Shown here: one piece after another, positions 22,617 through 33,532 of the stretch
How the letters are laid out: each line of letters starts with the position of its first letter
Numbering within the stretch: position 1 is the stretch's first letter
DNA from: Chamaecyparis obtusa
Lineage: Eukaryota > Streptophyta > Pinopsida > Cupressales > Cupressaceae
Direction of reading: 5' to 3'
NCBI GenBank assembly: GCA_027943335.1
Contig: BSBK01000760.1
Span: 2,926,250 to 2,990,249 of the forward strand
Length of the DNA stretch: 64,000 nucleotides
Notes under the pieces: generated by a model
What the model was told of the DNA's origin: nothing
The model's database searches: none
Seen by the model: the letters and a program-made list of their open reading frames with translations, nothing else
Program-made: the position numbers and the translations under genes

Positions 22617-25600
22617 TTAAAGCTTATCAAATATATGCTGGTGGGTTTTCTTCAGTGAAGCCAAGAGGTTTTCCCATTCCTCTTTCAAGTTGGCGAGAGT
22701 AATGTGCTCAAGACCGACTTGTGCATGCATAGCGAATATGTTCTCCAAAACTAATATCTCTGGTGTAGCTACCAAGGCTTGTGCCTTCACAATGTGTCTC
22801 TCAATGATCTTTAGGTGAGGAAGCAACTTGGCTTGTAGCTTGGTGACTTGGTCACTTATGATATCTTCCTTCTTCCTTAGACCTACTCTCAACTACCACA
22901 ATTCTTGTACTTTAAGGATATGCTTATGAAAATCATTTGGCTCGGTTAGAGAATCGTTTGCACTGGCTAAGATGTTTGCATCTAGCTTCTTGATTTTATT
23001 ACTGACCTCAGTAGTGAATGTTTCCATAGTGCATAATTTAAATAAAATTTGAATTATTTTCTGAGTTATTGATTGTAGCTCGATTATAACCTCAGAAAGC
23101 TTTACCTTATTCATTGCCACTTCTTGGCTAATATTTTCTACTAATTTGAATTGTATTTTTGCCTCTGCCCTTTCCTATATCCTTTTCTCAGCATCTATGT
23201 CTGGGGCATTAATATGTTGTGTAAGAGTTTCAAGTTGGTCCAAAATAGGTGTATCTTCATTTATTTGGACATCGGGAATAACCTACTGCAGAATGTCTCT
23301 TACATCCTCTAAGATCTACTTACTCTTACTTTCCTTCCTCAATTTTTCTTGTGCGGCCTTCCATGTGCACAACTCTCCATACTTTATCATCTCCTTGGGG
23401 ACCAAATTTCTTGGGTCATAGTCAGGAATCTCAATTACTTCATCCAAGGTGACTGGCCCTTTTCCATGTTTCTTCTTCTTGTTCTTGGAATCTTGTGGAG
23501 ATAACTTAACAATTGGAACAAGAGCTTTTACCTCTACATTTGTCTTGTCTAGCTTGGTTGACACTGTTTATTCCTTATTTTTCTCCTTGGTGACTTGAGT
23601 CTCAGTCGATTGAGTTGGAGCCTCTGATGTAGTGTTAGTTTCAGTGGTCTTTGTAAGCTTAGGATCTTCCTGTGCCTATGTGTCAACCTCTTTCTCCTTA
23701 GGCTAATTTGTCTCTTCAGTACCTTGAGTGCTTGTTCCTTGTTCCCCTATTGTATCCTTCTACTACTTGGGGATTGAGCCTTCAGGTTCCTTTTGCGTTA
23801 TGATTTCAACTGCTTGAACTAATATATGAAGGGAACCTAGTACAATACTTATTGCTAGCTCGGTGGGGGCTTGTTCTTCTTGTTGAGCTCCAACAACTTC
23901 AATGTCCTCACTAGTCTTAATGTCGTCAAGATCACCATTAGTGATGTCCTCTTTGAGTACATCATTTGAACCATCATTGATTCCCTGTATAATCACCTGC
24001 TCAAGTGCATCCTGGTTTATTTCTTGGTAATCAGTGGCAACATTAGTATCAAGTGCCTCAGTGTCTGATAGCTCAATGAGTTTCTTAGGTGATAGATCTG
24101 CATCATCTGAATGGATGCATTTTCCTTTCCTTTTTGTCTTCCTCTCAGGTATTATGGCCAAAGCCATCTTGTCTACCTCAGCTCAGGCTTGTAGAATTGA
24201 ATTCCACAACAACTAACTATTCTCATTAATTTTTGCCAGATTTTCATCAAGTATTTGTAGTACCTAACTTTTCAGTACAAATCTTTTGGAATATATCTTC
24301 ATTAATTCCTCAATCTCAAGGATTGTCAATGTTGGCATTTCCATTACTAGGGACTGGTCTCTCATTCTCTTCTTAGTTTTTAATGCATAAGTCCATCTAG
24401 TTGATATCTTATCATATAAACTTTGTGGTACATACTTGGAAAACTCTATAGGTACCTTCTTAAATTTTATCATCATCTTTATTACTGCTTCTTCTATTTT
24501 GTTCTGATCCTCGGTTGATAAATGTTCAAACTAATTTGTTTTTGGGTCACTAAGACCTCCAGTTTCTATTATATCTTCTGCAACCTCATCAATTGAATGA
24601 TCCTTATTCACAACTTTAAATTGATCTATGTTATCTTCTTCTTCATCATCAATATCATATCTTCCTCTTATCAACTTCCTTCTTTTCTTTGGTGCCTCAG
24701 AGGTAGCTTTAGTACCTCTCTTCTTCTGATAAGTCTTGGTCAGTGTAGGCCTTGATATTTTGACAAATCCTCTCTTTAGTGGTGGTGAAGCTCCAGTGGT
24801 TGACCTTGTTTGTGCCCTAGTTTTCACTTCTTCCTGCTTCTTCTTTGGAGTGGGCTTAATCGGTGTAGGTTCTACATCTTTGTCAGACTCGGTTGCCTCA
24901 TCATCATGTGCTTTATCATTAATAAGTAATTGACCTTCAGTTTATACTTCAACCGAAATGTCCTTGGATGCTTCTGCATCATCATCTCCAAAAAAATTCT
25001 TCAATTTATTTATCATTTTTCTACATTTCTTGGTTGCCTTCCCAATGACTAGATCCATTCTAATTCTTTATCTAGCTTCCTCATAGGTTCCAAACCTAGT
25101 ATATTTTGGATCCTTAGGCTCTTCCAGTAAAGCCTTGATTGACCTAGAGGCTTGGTCAATATCAATTTTGTATCCCATTGGGGCTAACCACTTTGTTCTT
25201 GGTTCTACTACCTTAATTAGTGTGTAATCTATATCCACTAGAAAATAGATGTCATGTTCATATTTTTCTACCAATTGTCTCAGTATTCTTCTCCTTGTGT
25301 TCATCCTGTCCTTGAATTTTCTCAAAGTAAACATCCACCATGATTGCAAAATTATCACCCAAACTCTTTATCAAATAAGTAATTTGAAGTGTCACAGGCT
25401 TGTCGGTAGTCCAATCAACATTAACAATTGAAGAGAAAAAGTTTTGCACATAAAAGAATATGCAAAGAAATAGAGATCCAAACTTACATGTGTTGGATTT
25501 TGTCGATCAAATAGTCTTCATATTCTCCTCAATTTGTCTCAACAACAACTCGGCAAGATCTAACTGAAATCCCTTTTTCACCATTTTGTATGCAATGTCA

Positions 25601-26151
25601 ACTACTCCACACAGTACACTGTTGGGTCTTCTTGATTGAAATATTTTATATCCAATGACATATGCACCAAACCTTGTTTCAGGATCTGTGATTGTGTTAA
25701 CTTTCAATCCTCTGTCATCTCATTCTGCTCCAATTGCTTTTTCTAGCTCATTTCTCACTGCACTCCTTATTTCTTTGACTTTTTTAGTGGTAGGGTAGCC
25801 TGTTACCACATGTATGGTATCCTTTGTTACTTTTACAAGCTCATCCAGCCAAAGTTTCCCATCATGGTAATGACTCAAAAAAATTCTTATCCATTCATTC
25901 CTCAAAACCTTTGAAAAATGAAGGGCATTAGTCAAACCCTTGACTCTTAAATGCTCATGGTCATCCTTTAATTTTCCATTAACCCTAGGTGGTATGCTTG
26001 AAAAAGATCTGATTTTGTCAATCTGTGAAGTAACTTCAGGGTGAAGTTAGTACTTTGGCTCATCACATGTAGTAGAAACAATTAATCTTACTTCCTCCTC
26101 ATCTACATTCTTGGATTGGTTAACCTTAGATTCGGACCCCATGTTCTTCAT
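22617..26151 (-). pseudogene. Large accessory ORF (about 1,180 codons), unknown function
   Basis: From an ATG at 26149-26151 (MKNMGSESKVNQSKN) the minus strand can be read to a stop at 22617 through about ten stops or frameshifts, for example a TGA at 25507 and a shift near 25300. The N-terminal third seems globular: LWLDELVKVTKDTIHVVTGY, DPETRFGAYVIGYKIF, FQLDLAELLLRQIEENMK, LFLCIFFYVQNFF. The middle is basic and acidic low-complexity sequence (KKRRKLIRGRYDIDDEEED). The C-terminus is coiled-coil-like, ending NLKEEWENLLASLKKTHQHI. It resembles the gypsy accessory ORF at 12325-15990 at both ends. It is not pol or Env by any motif I can see. An acquired host gene that became element-borne is the leading idea. 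Confidence 0.65.
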
Positions 26152-26920
26152 TTAGGGTTTGGAGAAATAACAAATAAATAGCTCAGAGAGAATAACACTT
26201 ACTCATAACAATGATGAAAAAACTCAGATTCCTTCAAATCTTTTCTCAAATGCTCTGAAAATATTTTTCTCAAATTGGCTCTATAGACTCTTATCTCTTC
26301 GTGATCGTAGTGTGAAAAAATAAGCTAAGTCCACCATGTATTTATAGTATTTTGAACTTCTCACCCAAACCTTTTTGCAATAAATGCTTGACCTAACATG
26401 TCTCAGTGACAACTGTAACTCTCGGTGTATACCACAAAATAACATAAGCTTGGTTAACACATGAAATTCCACTCAGTTAATACTGATGCTCAGTTAACCT
26501 TGCTTATAGTTACCAACCAATAACTTCTCACTCGATCTAGCATATACCGACTATAAATACTTAAAGCTCAAAACATGTAACACCATAATGCATCTTAATT
26601 AATGCAGATTTGGTATGTGAAAACTTGATATAAGGAACTGTTTGATAGATATATCTAATTTGAATTATCATTTTCATACATACCTTTTCAGCTTAGGTGG
26701 AGGTGGTGATGTCACCCAATCCAATGGACGAGGTGTCACTAACTGCATTGCTTGACTCAGCATTATCACCTGATTCTTTTCTCCACATAGTGTTTCTTAT
26801 CCTCATGATATCTTCAATTTTATTACCATTCTCATAGATTTGTGTTTCTGATGCTCAGTCTGTACAATATTTACTTAAGTGACTGACTTTGTGATAGTGT
26901 AAACATGCCATACCAGTACT
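26152..26920 (-). other. Region between gag and accessory ORF
   Basis: Non-coding. It holds the TATA-like box at 26339-26346 and a possible splice donor (AAAAGGTATGT on the minus strand, near 26683-26693). Parts near 26440-26580 resemble the LTR (TTGGTTAAC, AATACTTAA), so an old LTR-derived promoter segment may be present. Confidence 0.4.
26339..26346 (-). promoter_or_regulatory. TATA-like box upstream of accessory ORF
   Basis: TATAAATA on the minus strand, about 190 nt before the accessory ATG. The leader between them is typical plant 5' UTR sequence ending in AACCCTAAATGAAGAAC. Confidence 0.45.
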
Positions 26921-26923
26921 TAT

Positions 26924-28086
26924 CTAGCTAGAAGATCTGCCTCTCCAATTCTTCCTCATGCAGTTAGCTGCAATATCTCCATATCTTCCACATGTTGTAT
27001 AGTTAATCCATGTGTTATAATCCCGAGTATAATCATTACCTTGTCTTTTCGGCTGATAGTTCTTGTTTTGTCCTTTCGGTGTCCAGACTCGCTTCATCTT
27101 TGTTCTGCATTCTTGTGAGGTATGTCCATGCATGTTGTAAGTGTGACAATATTTCTCCATGTAGGTTTGTTAGGAGTCCTATCCAACTTAGATCTGGACT
27201 CATGTTTTTGATGTCCAAACTTGTTACAAATATAATAATGACCATTAAACTTAGGAGTGGTCATAGGATTACCTTTTTCTTTACTCTTGCAAGCATTTGA
27301 TGTGTGGCCTAGTTTACCATAGTGATATCATGATAGTTTCTTAGGTCTTTGACTCTTGTAGGTGTTCATATGTTCAACATGCTTAGATGATTCACCTTGC
27401 TTGGTATAGCCTAATCCAGTAGTACTTCCAAGTCCTCTTTGACTGATAAAAAATTCATCAATTTTCCTAGAACTATCTTTAGTTAACTTCATCATTTCAC
27501 TAGGTTGATGTTGCATCTTCACTTCATTTTTCAGTCTTTCATTTTCTTCTCTAAGTTCACCAATGTCTTCAAGTTTTCTTATTAACTCACTATTCACTCG
27601 GTTGATTTCCTAACTTACAACAACCATCTGATTAGATATCTCAAAGTGATGCTCGGTAAGTCTCAATATCTCAGATTCTTTTTCTTGTAGTTTTTCAGTC
27701 ATTTGTCTTTTGTCTTCAACAACCAAATTTATCTCTTGTTAAGCTTGTCTAGCATTATTCATCACATCAACCATTCTTACCATTTGTGCTTCTTGACCGA
27801 TCTGCATGGCTTTAACTTGTTCAGTCAGATGAAGATTTTTCTCACATAAATCAGAAATTTCTCCTTCATATATATTAGATATACTGCCTGATCTCGATCT
27901 GGAAATCTCAAATGGATCATCAATGTCTTCTTCATGATAATCAGTTTCACATTTCTGAATATCCTTATCTTTTCTTTGAACCGGTAACTTCTTCAATTCA
28001 TCCTTTTCTTTCTTGTATTGTTCAATGAAGATTTGCATCCGAATCTTTTGATTCTCAATAGTCTTGTCCAACTTGTATCTTTCCAT
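26924..28086 (-). pseudogene. gag: Truncated copia gag with coiled coil and four zinc knuckles
   Basis: Starting at the ATG at 28084-28086, 48 nt from the PBS, the frame gives MERYKLDKTIENQKIRMQ and a long coiled coil (ISDLCEKNLHLTEQVKAM; LREENERLKNEV). Then comes IDEFFISQRGLGSTTGLGYT, a motif of long copia gags. Four knuckle-like units follow at about 27310-27280 (YHYGKLGHTSNAC), 27235-27200 (YICNKFGHQKHE), 27150-27110 (CHTYNMHGHTSQEC) and 26985-26945 (CGRYGDIAANC). Several zinc ligands are replaced by Tyr, Ser or Asp. The UBN2 domain seen at 1-790 is absent, so the N-terminal part of gag was lost. Stops at 27736-27738, near 27610 and near 27328 inactivate it. Confidence 0.75.
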
Positions 28087-28134
28087 CTTTCCATCTTTCC
28101 TCTTCAGTGATTAAACTTCCAAATAAGAGATCTA

Positions 28135-28146
28135 GCTCTGATACCA
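28135..28146 (-). other. Primer-binding site, initiator tRNA-Met type
   Basis: The minus strand reads TGGTATCAGAGC two bases from the LTR end at 28149. It is identical to the PBS at 838-849. Confidence 0.9.
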
Positions 28147-28148
28147 AT

Positions 28149-29415
28149 TGTTGGGATAGGAAGGATAAAGTACTGAGAGGGGAGGGGTGAATCAGTAACC
28201 TCAAAATTTTTTACTGAATCAACAATCTACAATAGTAGTGTCTATCTAACCAACTAATTCTATTATTTGCAACACACATTCAAATAACTTGTAAATGTAA
28301 AGTGCATGAAAAAAAACAATAAATCATTCATGAAATATAACACATGACACAACTATTTTGGTTATGCAGAAACCCTTATTAGAAGGTAAAAACTACGGTG
28401 GGGATGACACCCACAAAATCTTCACTACTACAGTAAATAAAGTATGTCGGTTAAGGCTACAAGTGTGATCACTTCTGGTGATCTTACCCTGTTAGGAGTA
28501 ACTTAAGATTGATTATATCTACCTTGTAAAAGGATTTCAGCAACACCAAATAAGTGTGCACTCGGTTAGGAGATTTATAATAGATGGTTAAGTATACTCT
28601 GTTAAGAGATTTTCAATCCTACTATAATGGTTAAAAGATAACATAAAATATTTACAATTGAAAACTTTAACTTGTCTGAATCAAATCTATGAAATGCTAA
28701 ATAGTTTTCACCTTGATATGTAGTATATTATTCTCTGTCCTGCTCAGTAGCCATGTATGTTTGTGATAAAACTTAATATTGTTTCTGATAACTACTCATT
28801 CATGTAAAACCTTGTCTGAATTTTGATGTCCTGTAGGTGGCTACTTCTTCATGAACTCCTTGTCATGTCCTTCTCCTTACATAAGTCAAAATTACATCAA
28901 TTACAATTATGTAGAAAATTTCTTTGACCTAATTAGGTTTACATCATCTTAGAAAACCTAAGATCTACGATGCACAAAAATAACCTAGATCTAACTATTA
29001 CATAGCAATCATCACAACAATTAATGATTACATCCAACATAGATGCTCCTCGATCTTGGTAAAATGTTTATAGATCCGTGAAAAATATTTGCATAGAGAT
29101 ATGTGCCATTACTGATTACTATGTCATTTCCTGAACACCTCAATAAATATTGCATTCTCTATTCAGTGAATAACCTAATGCTTAGTGTGTATAATGCTTG
29201 GTGTTCATTGACTCAGTGCTCAGTATACTCTAACACTTGGCAAACATACTTGGTTAAACCTATATCTGTTTAACTTTCGGTTCTACCTTGAGATTGTTCG
29301 GTATGAAGGCTTTCTAAGTTCAACCAACTAGCTTCTATAGCTTCTTATTTCATCTTTTACCAATTGATCTTAGTTGATACTAATGACAATACTTAATGCT
29401 CAAATAGAGATAACA
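28149..29415 (-). mobile_element. 5' LTR of the non-autonomous copia element
   Basis: TGTTGGGATAGG to GAGATAACA, 1,267 bp, direct repeat of 21161-22410. The first base differs in context (TGTTG versus TGTTA), and mismatches and small indels are spread along its length. Confidence 0.9.
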
Positions 29416-29420
29416 ACTCA

Positions 29421-29662
29421 CTCTCCATAAATATAGCACCTCAAAATAGAATATGACTAGATTACTTCAATACCTAGGTTTATAGTCTTGTCTCAATGAG
29501 ACCCAACCTAATTTGATCCAATCCTTTGAGGTCCTAGACTGTAGGAACAATATGGATTCATCAATGGGTTTGATTTCTCAGAATGTGTTAGAGAGAGTTT
29601 AGTTTTATATTGATTCCTACACCAATTTTATCGGGCTATGTGGTTCAAATTCCAAGAGTTTG
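29421..29662 (+). pseudogene. Old copia fragment, part 1 (start of gag)
   Basis: This is flank between two insertions and holds a possible gag start (MDSSMGLISQNVLERV near 29551). It is continuous with 36444-37391 once the element 29668-36438 and one target duplication are removed. Weakly supported by itself. Confidence 0.35.
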
Positions 29663-29667
29663 GGGGC

Positions 29668-31365
29668 TGAATAGAGGTAAAATGGATTCACCACTATTCA
29701 AATAGAAAGGGAAGGGGAAAAATATTGAGATCTATTCTCAAACCCAAATTCCCCAAGGAAGAGATCTGATTTGATCAACCAAAAAGGCTAATGCACAATA
29801 GAATTAATTTATGGAAAAGAGTAGGAAGAGAGAGAGTAAATCCAATATTTCCCTATGAATGGAATTTATGATTGGAATATGAAATAATTGAAATACAACT
29901 ACTAACCTCAAAATTAGGGCAGATCTAGAAAATGTTGAATTCTAGTGTCTGTGTACACTTTCGAGAAAATCTGAAACCTATCCTGGACTGGAAATGCCGA
30001 GACAGAGAAAATCTAGAAATACTTCCTCAAGATGGCTTAGCTTGGGTTTGACCCTCATAAAAGGTCAAATACCACATTCTTTATTTGAAGTCTGATTCAA
30101 ATTTTGTTCGTAGATCCTGAAAGTTTGCTGAAAAGGGTATCCAAATTCGCTCTTAGATCTAAAACTCTGCACCTATACCTACAAGAAAATGGGGGCTTTT
30201 GTTGTATGGGGGTTTTGCCTTGGTCAAACCCTAGTTTGGAATCAACCTTAATATTGAAATTGAAATGGAGAATGCTAGCAAGTAGTAGAAAAGGATCTAA
30301 CAATGAAGCTATGCAATTCAATAGATATGCAATTGTATTTGAAATGTAAACAAGTATATTGATATGAAAGCTTGAACACAACAATAAATGTAAATCAAAC
30401 CTCCATGATTGTATGCTTGGAATTCACCTTGGTAAGAGAATGAAATGGATCTTGAAGATGAACAAAGGATCTTGAAGAAAGATCACACCATCATGATGGC
30501 TAGATCTAGGGTTTGAATGATAAATCTTTAATGCTTGAACCAAATCCCTTCAATAGCTTGAATGCTTGAATCCTTGATCTTCAATGGAGAACTTGGATGG
30601 AGAAGAAGACTTGAATGCTTGAATGGATGCTTGCTTGATCACCTTGAGAACTTGAGAGCTTTGAGAGCTTGAAAACTTGATTGAGAGACATGTTCTCACA
30701 AAACTTGATGATGAAAATGAGAGAGGAAGGCCTCCTTTTATAGTGATCTAGGGAACACTCCTCTAGATGGGCCACCTTGGAGAATTAAATCCCAATTAGG
30801 TCCTCACCTTTAGAAAATATACCTAGATTAAATGCAATTAAAGGATTTACCATCTTGAAACCCGAAATGGCTGACCTGGAAGTGGGAAAATAAATCTCCC
30901 GAAAGCCCAAAGCCTAGAGATGAATTTGAAATTTTGGAGGAAGGGGTCAATGTTGAGGTTGACCCTGACCTAGTCAGGGTCGACCTAAGACATTGACCTT
31001 TTTCCCAGGTTGACCCAGAATCAAGTCAAGAGGTCCTAGGGATGTCTAGAAACCTAGAATTGATGCCAGAACAGGACAGAATGTCAGGAATAGACATAAA
31101 ATCCTATGATTACTAAGATGAAGACTAGGAGGATCCATTTCTAAATCCTACCTAGAAAATAGAGCTATGGAAGAGTGAAATTCAGGAGAATCCTTAAGAT
31201 CCTATCCCTAATTTCACCTAGGATGAAGCAGAAAAGAAGTGGAAAGCGGGGAGAAAACTAGATCAAAGCAAAGATCAATTCAAGGCATCCAATATGACCC
31301 CAAACCACTTACTCAGAGGGATAAATGCTCTTAACATGGAAGTGCTTCCATTTTAAGATGATACA
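29668..31365 (-). mobile_element. 3' LTR of copy 1
   Basis: Starts TGAATAGAGG and ends GATGATACA on the plus strand, 1,698 bp. A TATA box (TATAAAAGG on the minus strand) is at 30734-30742. Repeated GCTTGAATG-like words fill 30530-30640. A perfect palindrome with 9-bp arms, GACCCTGAC/GTCAGGGTC, is at 30961-30981. Confidence 0.92.
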
Positions 31366-31377
31366 TTAAGCCCCCAC
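31366..31377 (-). other. Polypurine tract of copy 1
   Basis: Minus strand GTGGGGGCTTAA directly before the LTR start. It is conserved at 41741-41752 in copy 2. Confidence 0.85.
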
Positions 31378-31911
31378 TTTAGCAAGAGTATGGATTCGAT
31401 GCAAACTCTTGGTAAAGGAGAAGAAAGAGGAGATCCAAGTGGATTCACAAAGAGATAAAATAACAGTTAGCTAAGGGCATGAGCCCCCAGACTAAAGATT
31501 CTAACTCAACATACACACATGAGGGTGTGAAACAATAAAACCAAAAGAACAAGGGTTAGCACTAAATAGCCCAAATCAATTAGCATAAGAAACCTCACTA
31601 AGAAATATTCCTCATGTTAATATCATATTTGGAAATCTATCATAAAAGCATAAATGTTTACATAAGAAAGAAAAGAGCAAAACTATAAATAACATAGCTT
31701 CATGATCCTATCCTACTAGCATGAAAGTAGAAAAGAAAGAAAGGAGAAAGTGATTACCTCGCCTAGTAAGATGCCCACCTTACCATGAATCACCCTGGAG
31801 GGAGAGCCCAATAGGTTCACCCATAAACTATGCTTGCAATTGTAATGTGTCTTCTGATGACTTCTGGAATACCCATAGATCCACCTTCTTGTATCACTAT
31901 GAATATGAAAT

Positions 31912-32320
31912 GCGTGTCTCCTCAGGCTTTAGCAACTTATGTGCATTACCTTCGGAAGATTTAGCATATAGGTGCATGTCATTTTAGGATTTAGCAACTT
32001 ATGTGCGTTACCTTCCAAGATTTAACATGTTTGAAACTAGAAATGCATGTCCCTTCAAGATTTAGCAACTTATGTGCATTACCTTCCAAGATTTAGCATG
32101 TTTGAAACTGGAAATGCGTGTCCCTTCAAGATTTAGTAACTTATGTGCGTTACCTTAAGAGGATTTAGCATACTGAAAAATTTGAAAAATTTGAAAAATG
32201 TGTGTCTCCTCAGGATTTAGCAACTTATGTGCATTACCTTCGAAAGATTTAGCATATGAATGTGTGTCTTTTCAGGATTTAGCAACTTATGTGCATTACC
32301 TTCCAAGATTTAGCATGTAA
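31912..32320. repeat. Minisatellite inside copy 1, six units
   Basis: The motif TTTAGCAACTTATGTGC recurs at about 31930, 31990, 32060, 32133, 32214 and 32275, each followed by TTACCTTCC and GATTTAGCAT. Spacing is roughly 60-80 bp. Copy 2 has three units. Confidence 0.9.
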
Positions 32321-32865
32321 AAAATAAAAAACTATAGTACAAGGGAGGCCCTATATATGCCCCCCTCCTTAATATGGCAAAAAACATACTATTTTGACAT
32401 GTTAAGGAAAAAGAACAAGGATAAAGCCTTCTTCAGCATCAAGACAATATCCATAGACAGCACCCAGTCCAAGCCAAGAAGGTCATAGCTCCTATGAGGC
32501 CATGGAAGGGACGAATGTAAAGAGATATCATGCAAGAAGTGAAAAGAGAGTAACCCTTATGAGGGATAGCACACTGTTCAGTTTCCAAGGTGAGAGATGT
32601 ATCAACCATGGAAACCCAATGTCAAACAACAAAATAGGTTGTAATCAAGGACAAAGATCCTCAATGTAAACCAAAATTTTCATGTATGATTGGATGTCAC
32701 ATAATAGATAAATACTACTTACCCAAGGAAAGAGGTGAAATCCCAAAAAAAATAGAAAAGAAGGAGATGGCATCCTTGCCCCCCAAGGTAGGACAAAGAT
32801 TGAAGAGGATACTTACTTCACAATGCAAGAAGATATCCTGTTTACAATAATGTACACCATATTCT

Positions 32866-33165
32866 TAGCGAGGGTTATTGACCCCTACATCCAAGAGTAT
32901 AGATAATCATGAAAAGGATATGTCACTCATGGAAAAGGATCCTAAAATGAAAGAGATCTTATCAACAAGACCCCCACCAAAGAGGAGTGCTTTAGATAAA
33001 ATATCAGCTCTCAAAGGCAGGAACAAAGATTCAACCATCAAGCCTCTTGCAAAGAAGAGGTAGAGGAATCTTTGAAATGAGGGAAACAAATCTAACACCA
33101 AAGAAAGGGTAAGAGTTTATAAAGAGTATAATTTGCAACATAGAGAAGAAGTGACGACTTAGGAC
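32866..33165 (+). other. Block with antisense ORF shared by both copies
   Basis: On the strand opposite to the element's protein, this block reads DPKMKEILSTRPPPKRSALD, KISALKGRNKDSTIKPLAKKR and, after two stops, NSKNTKERVRVY-like residues. Copy 2 encodes a similar Lys/Arg-rich peptide at 40549-40803 with one frame change. Function unknown. It could be a captured fragment, or merely conserved DNA without coding role. Confidence 0.4.
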
Positions 33166-33532
33166 AAGAACTTCTCATGTAAGAAGGTTATCTGTAGTCA
33201 ACACATCTATCAATATGATGAAATAATATTGCAATATAAACAAATACCACTAAGCTAAGGAAAGCTGCTCCCTAGACAAAGAAAAAGAAAGAGGTACCTT
33301 GCCCTCCAGAGATAGAGACAAGGGATACCTTTGGAAAACAAATGTCTTAGAAAAGATATCTTGAGAAGAAAGGATAGATTCTATGGATGATTAAAAACAT
33401 AATGCAAAGCCATAGAAAAAGAAAAGAGAAAGAATACCAATTAAGCCCCAATAAAAGACCTAATGGATCCTAGGAGACTGGATGAAGATGCACCTTTTGC
33501 CCCCCAGTCATGAGACAAGAGGTGAAGAACAT

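Larger units (their letters stand above)
21161..29415 (-). mobile_element. Non-autonomous copia-type LTR element with accessory gene, no pol
   Basis: Two direct LTRs (21161-22410 and 28149-29415), a PBS for initiator tRNA-Met next to the right LTR, and a purine tract on the minus strand next to the left LTR define a complete minus-strand element of 8.25 kb. The flanks are TCTCA (21156-21160) and ACTCA (29416-29420), a target duplication with one mismatch. Inside are a shortened gag and one long accessory ORF; no protease, integrase or RT motif was found. It would need another element's enzymes to move. The LTR copies differ visibly throughout, so the insertion is not recent. Confidence 0.9.

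Noticed and set aside
25449..25500. Intron in the accessory ORF (GTAAGT near 25490, minus strand)
   Set aside because: The candidate is only about 45-50 bp with a poor acceptor, and the frame reads through it. It is better taken as coding.
31912..32320. CRISPR-like regularly spaced repeats
   Set aside because: Units are tandem and mutually similar through the supposed spacers, lie inside a plant LTR element, and recur in its sibling.
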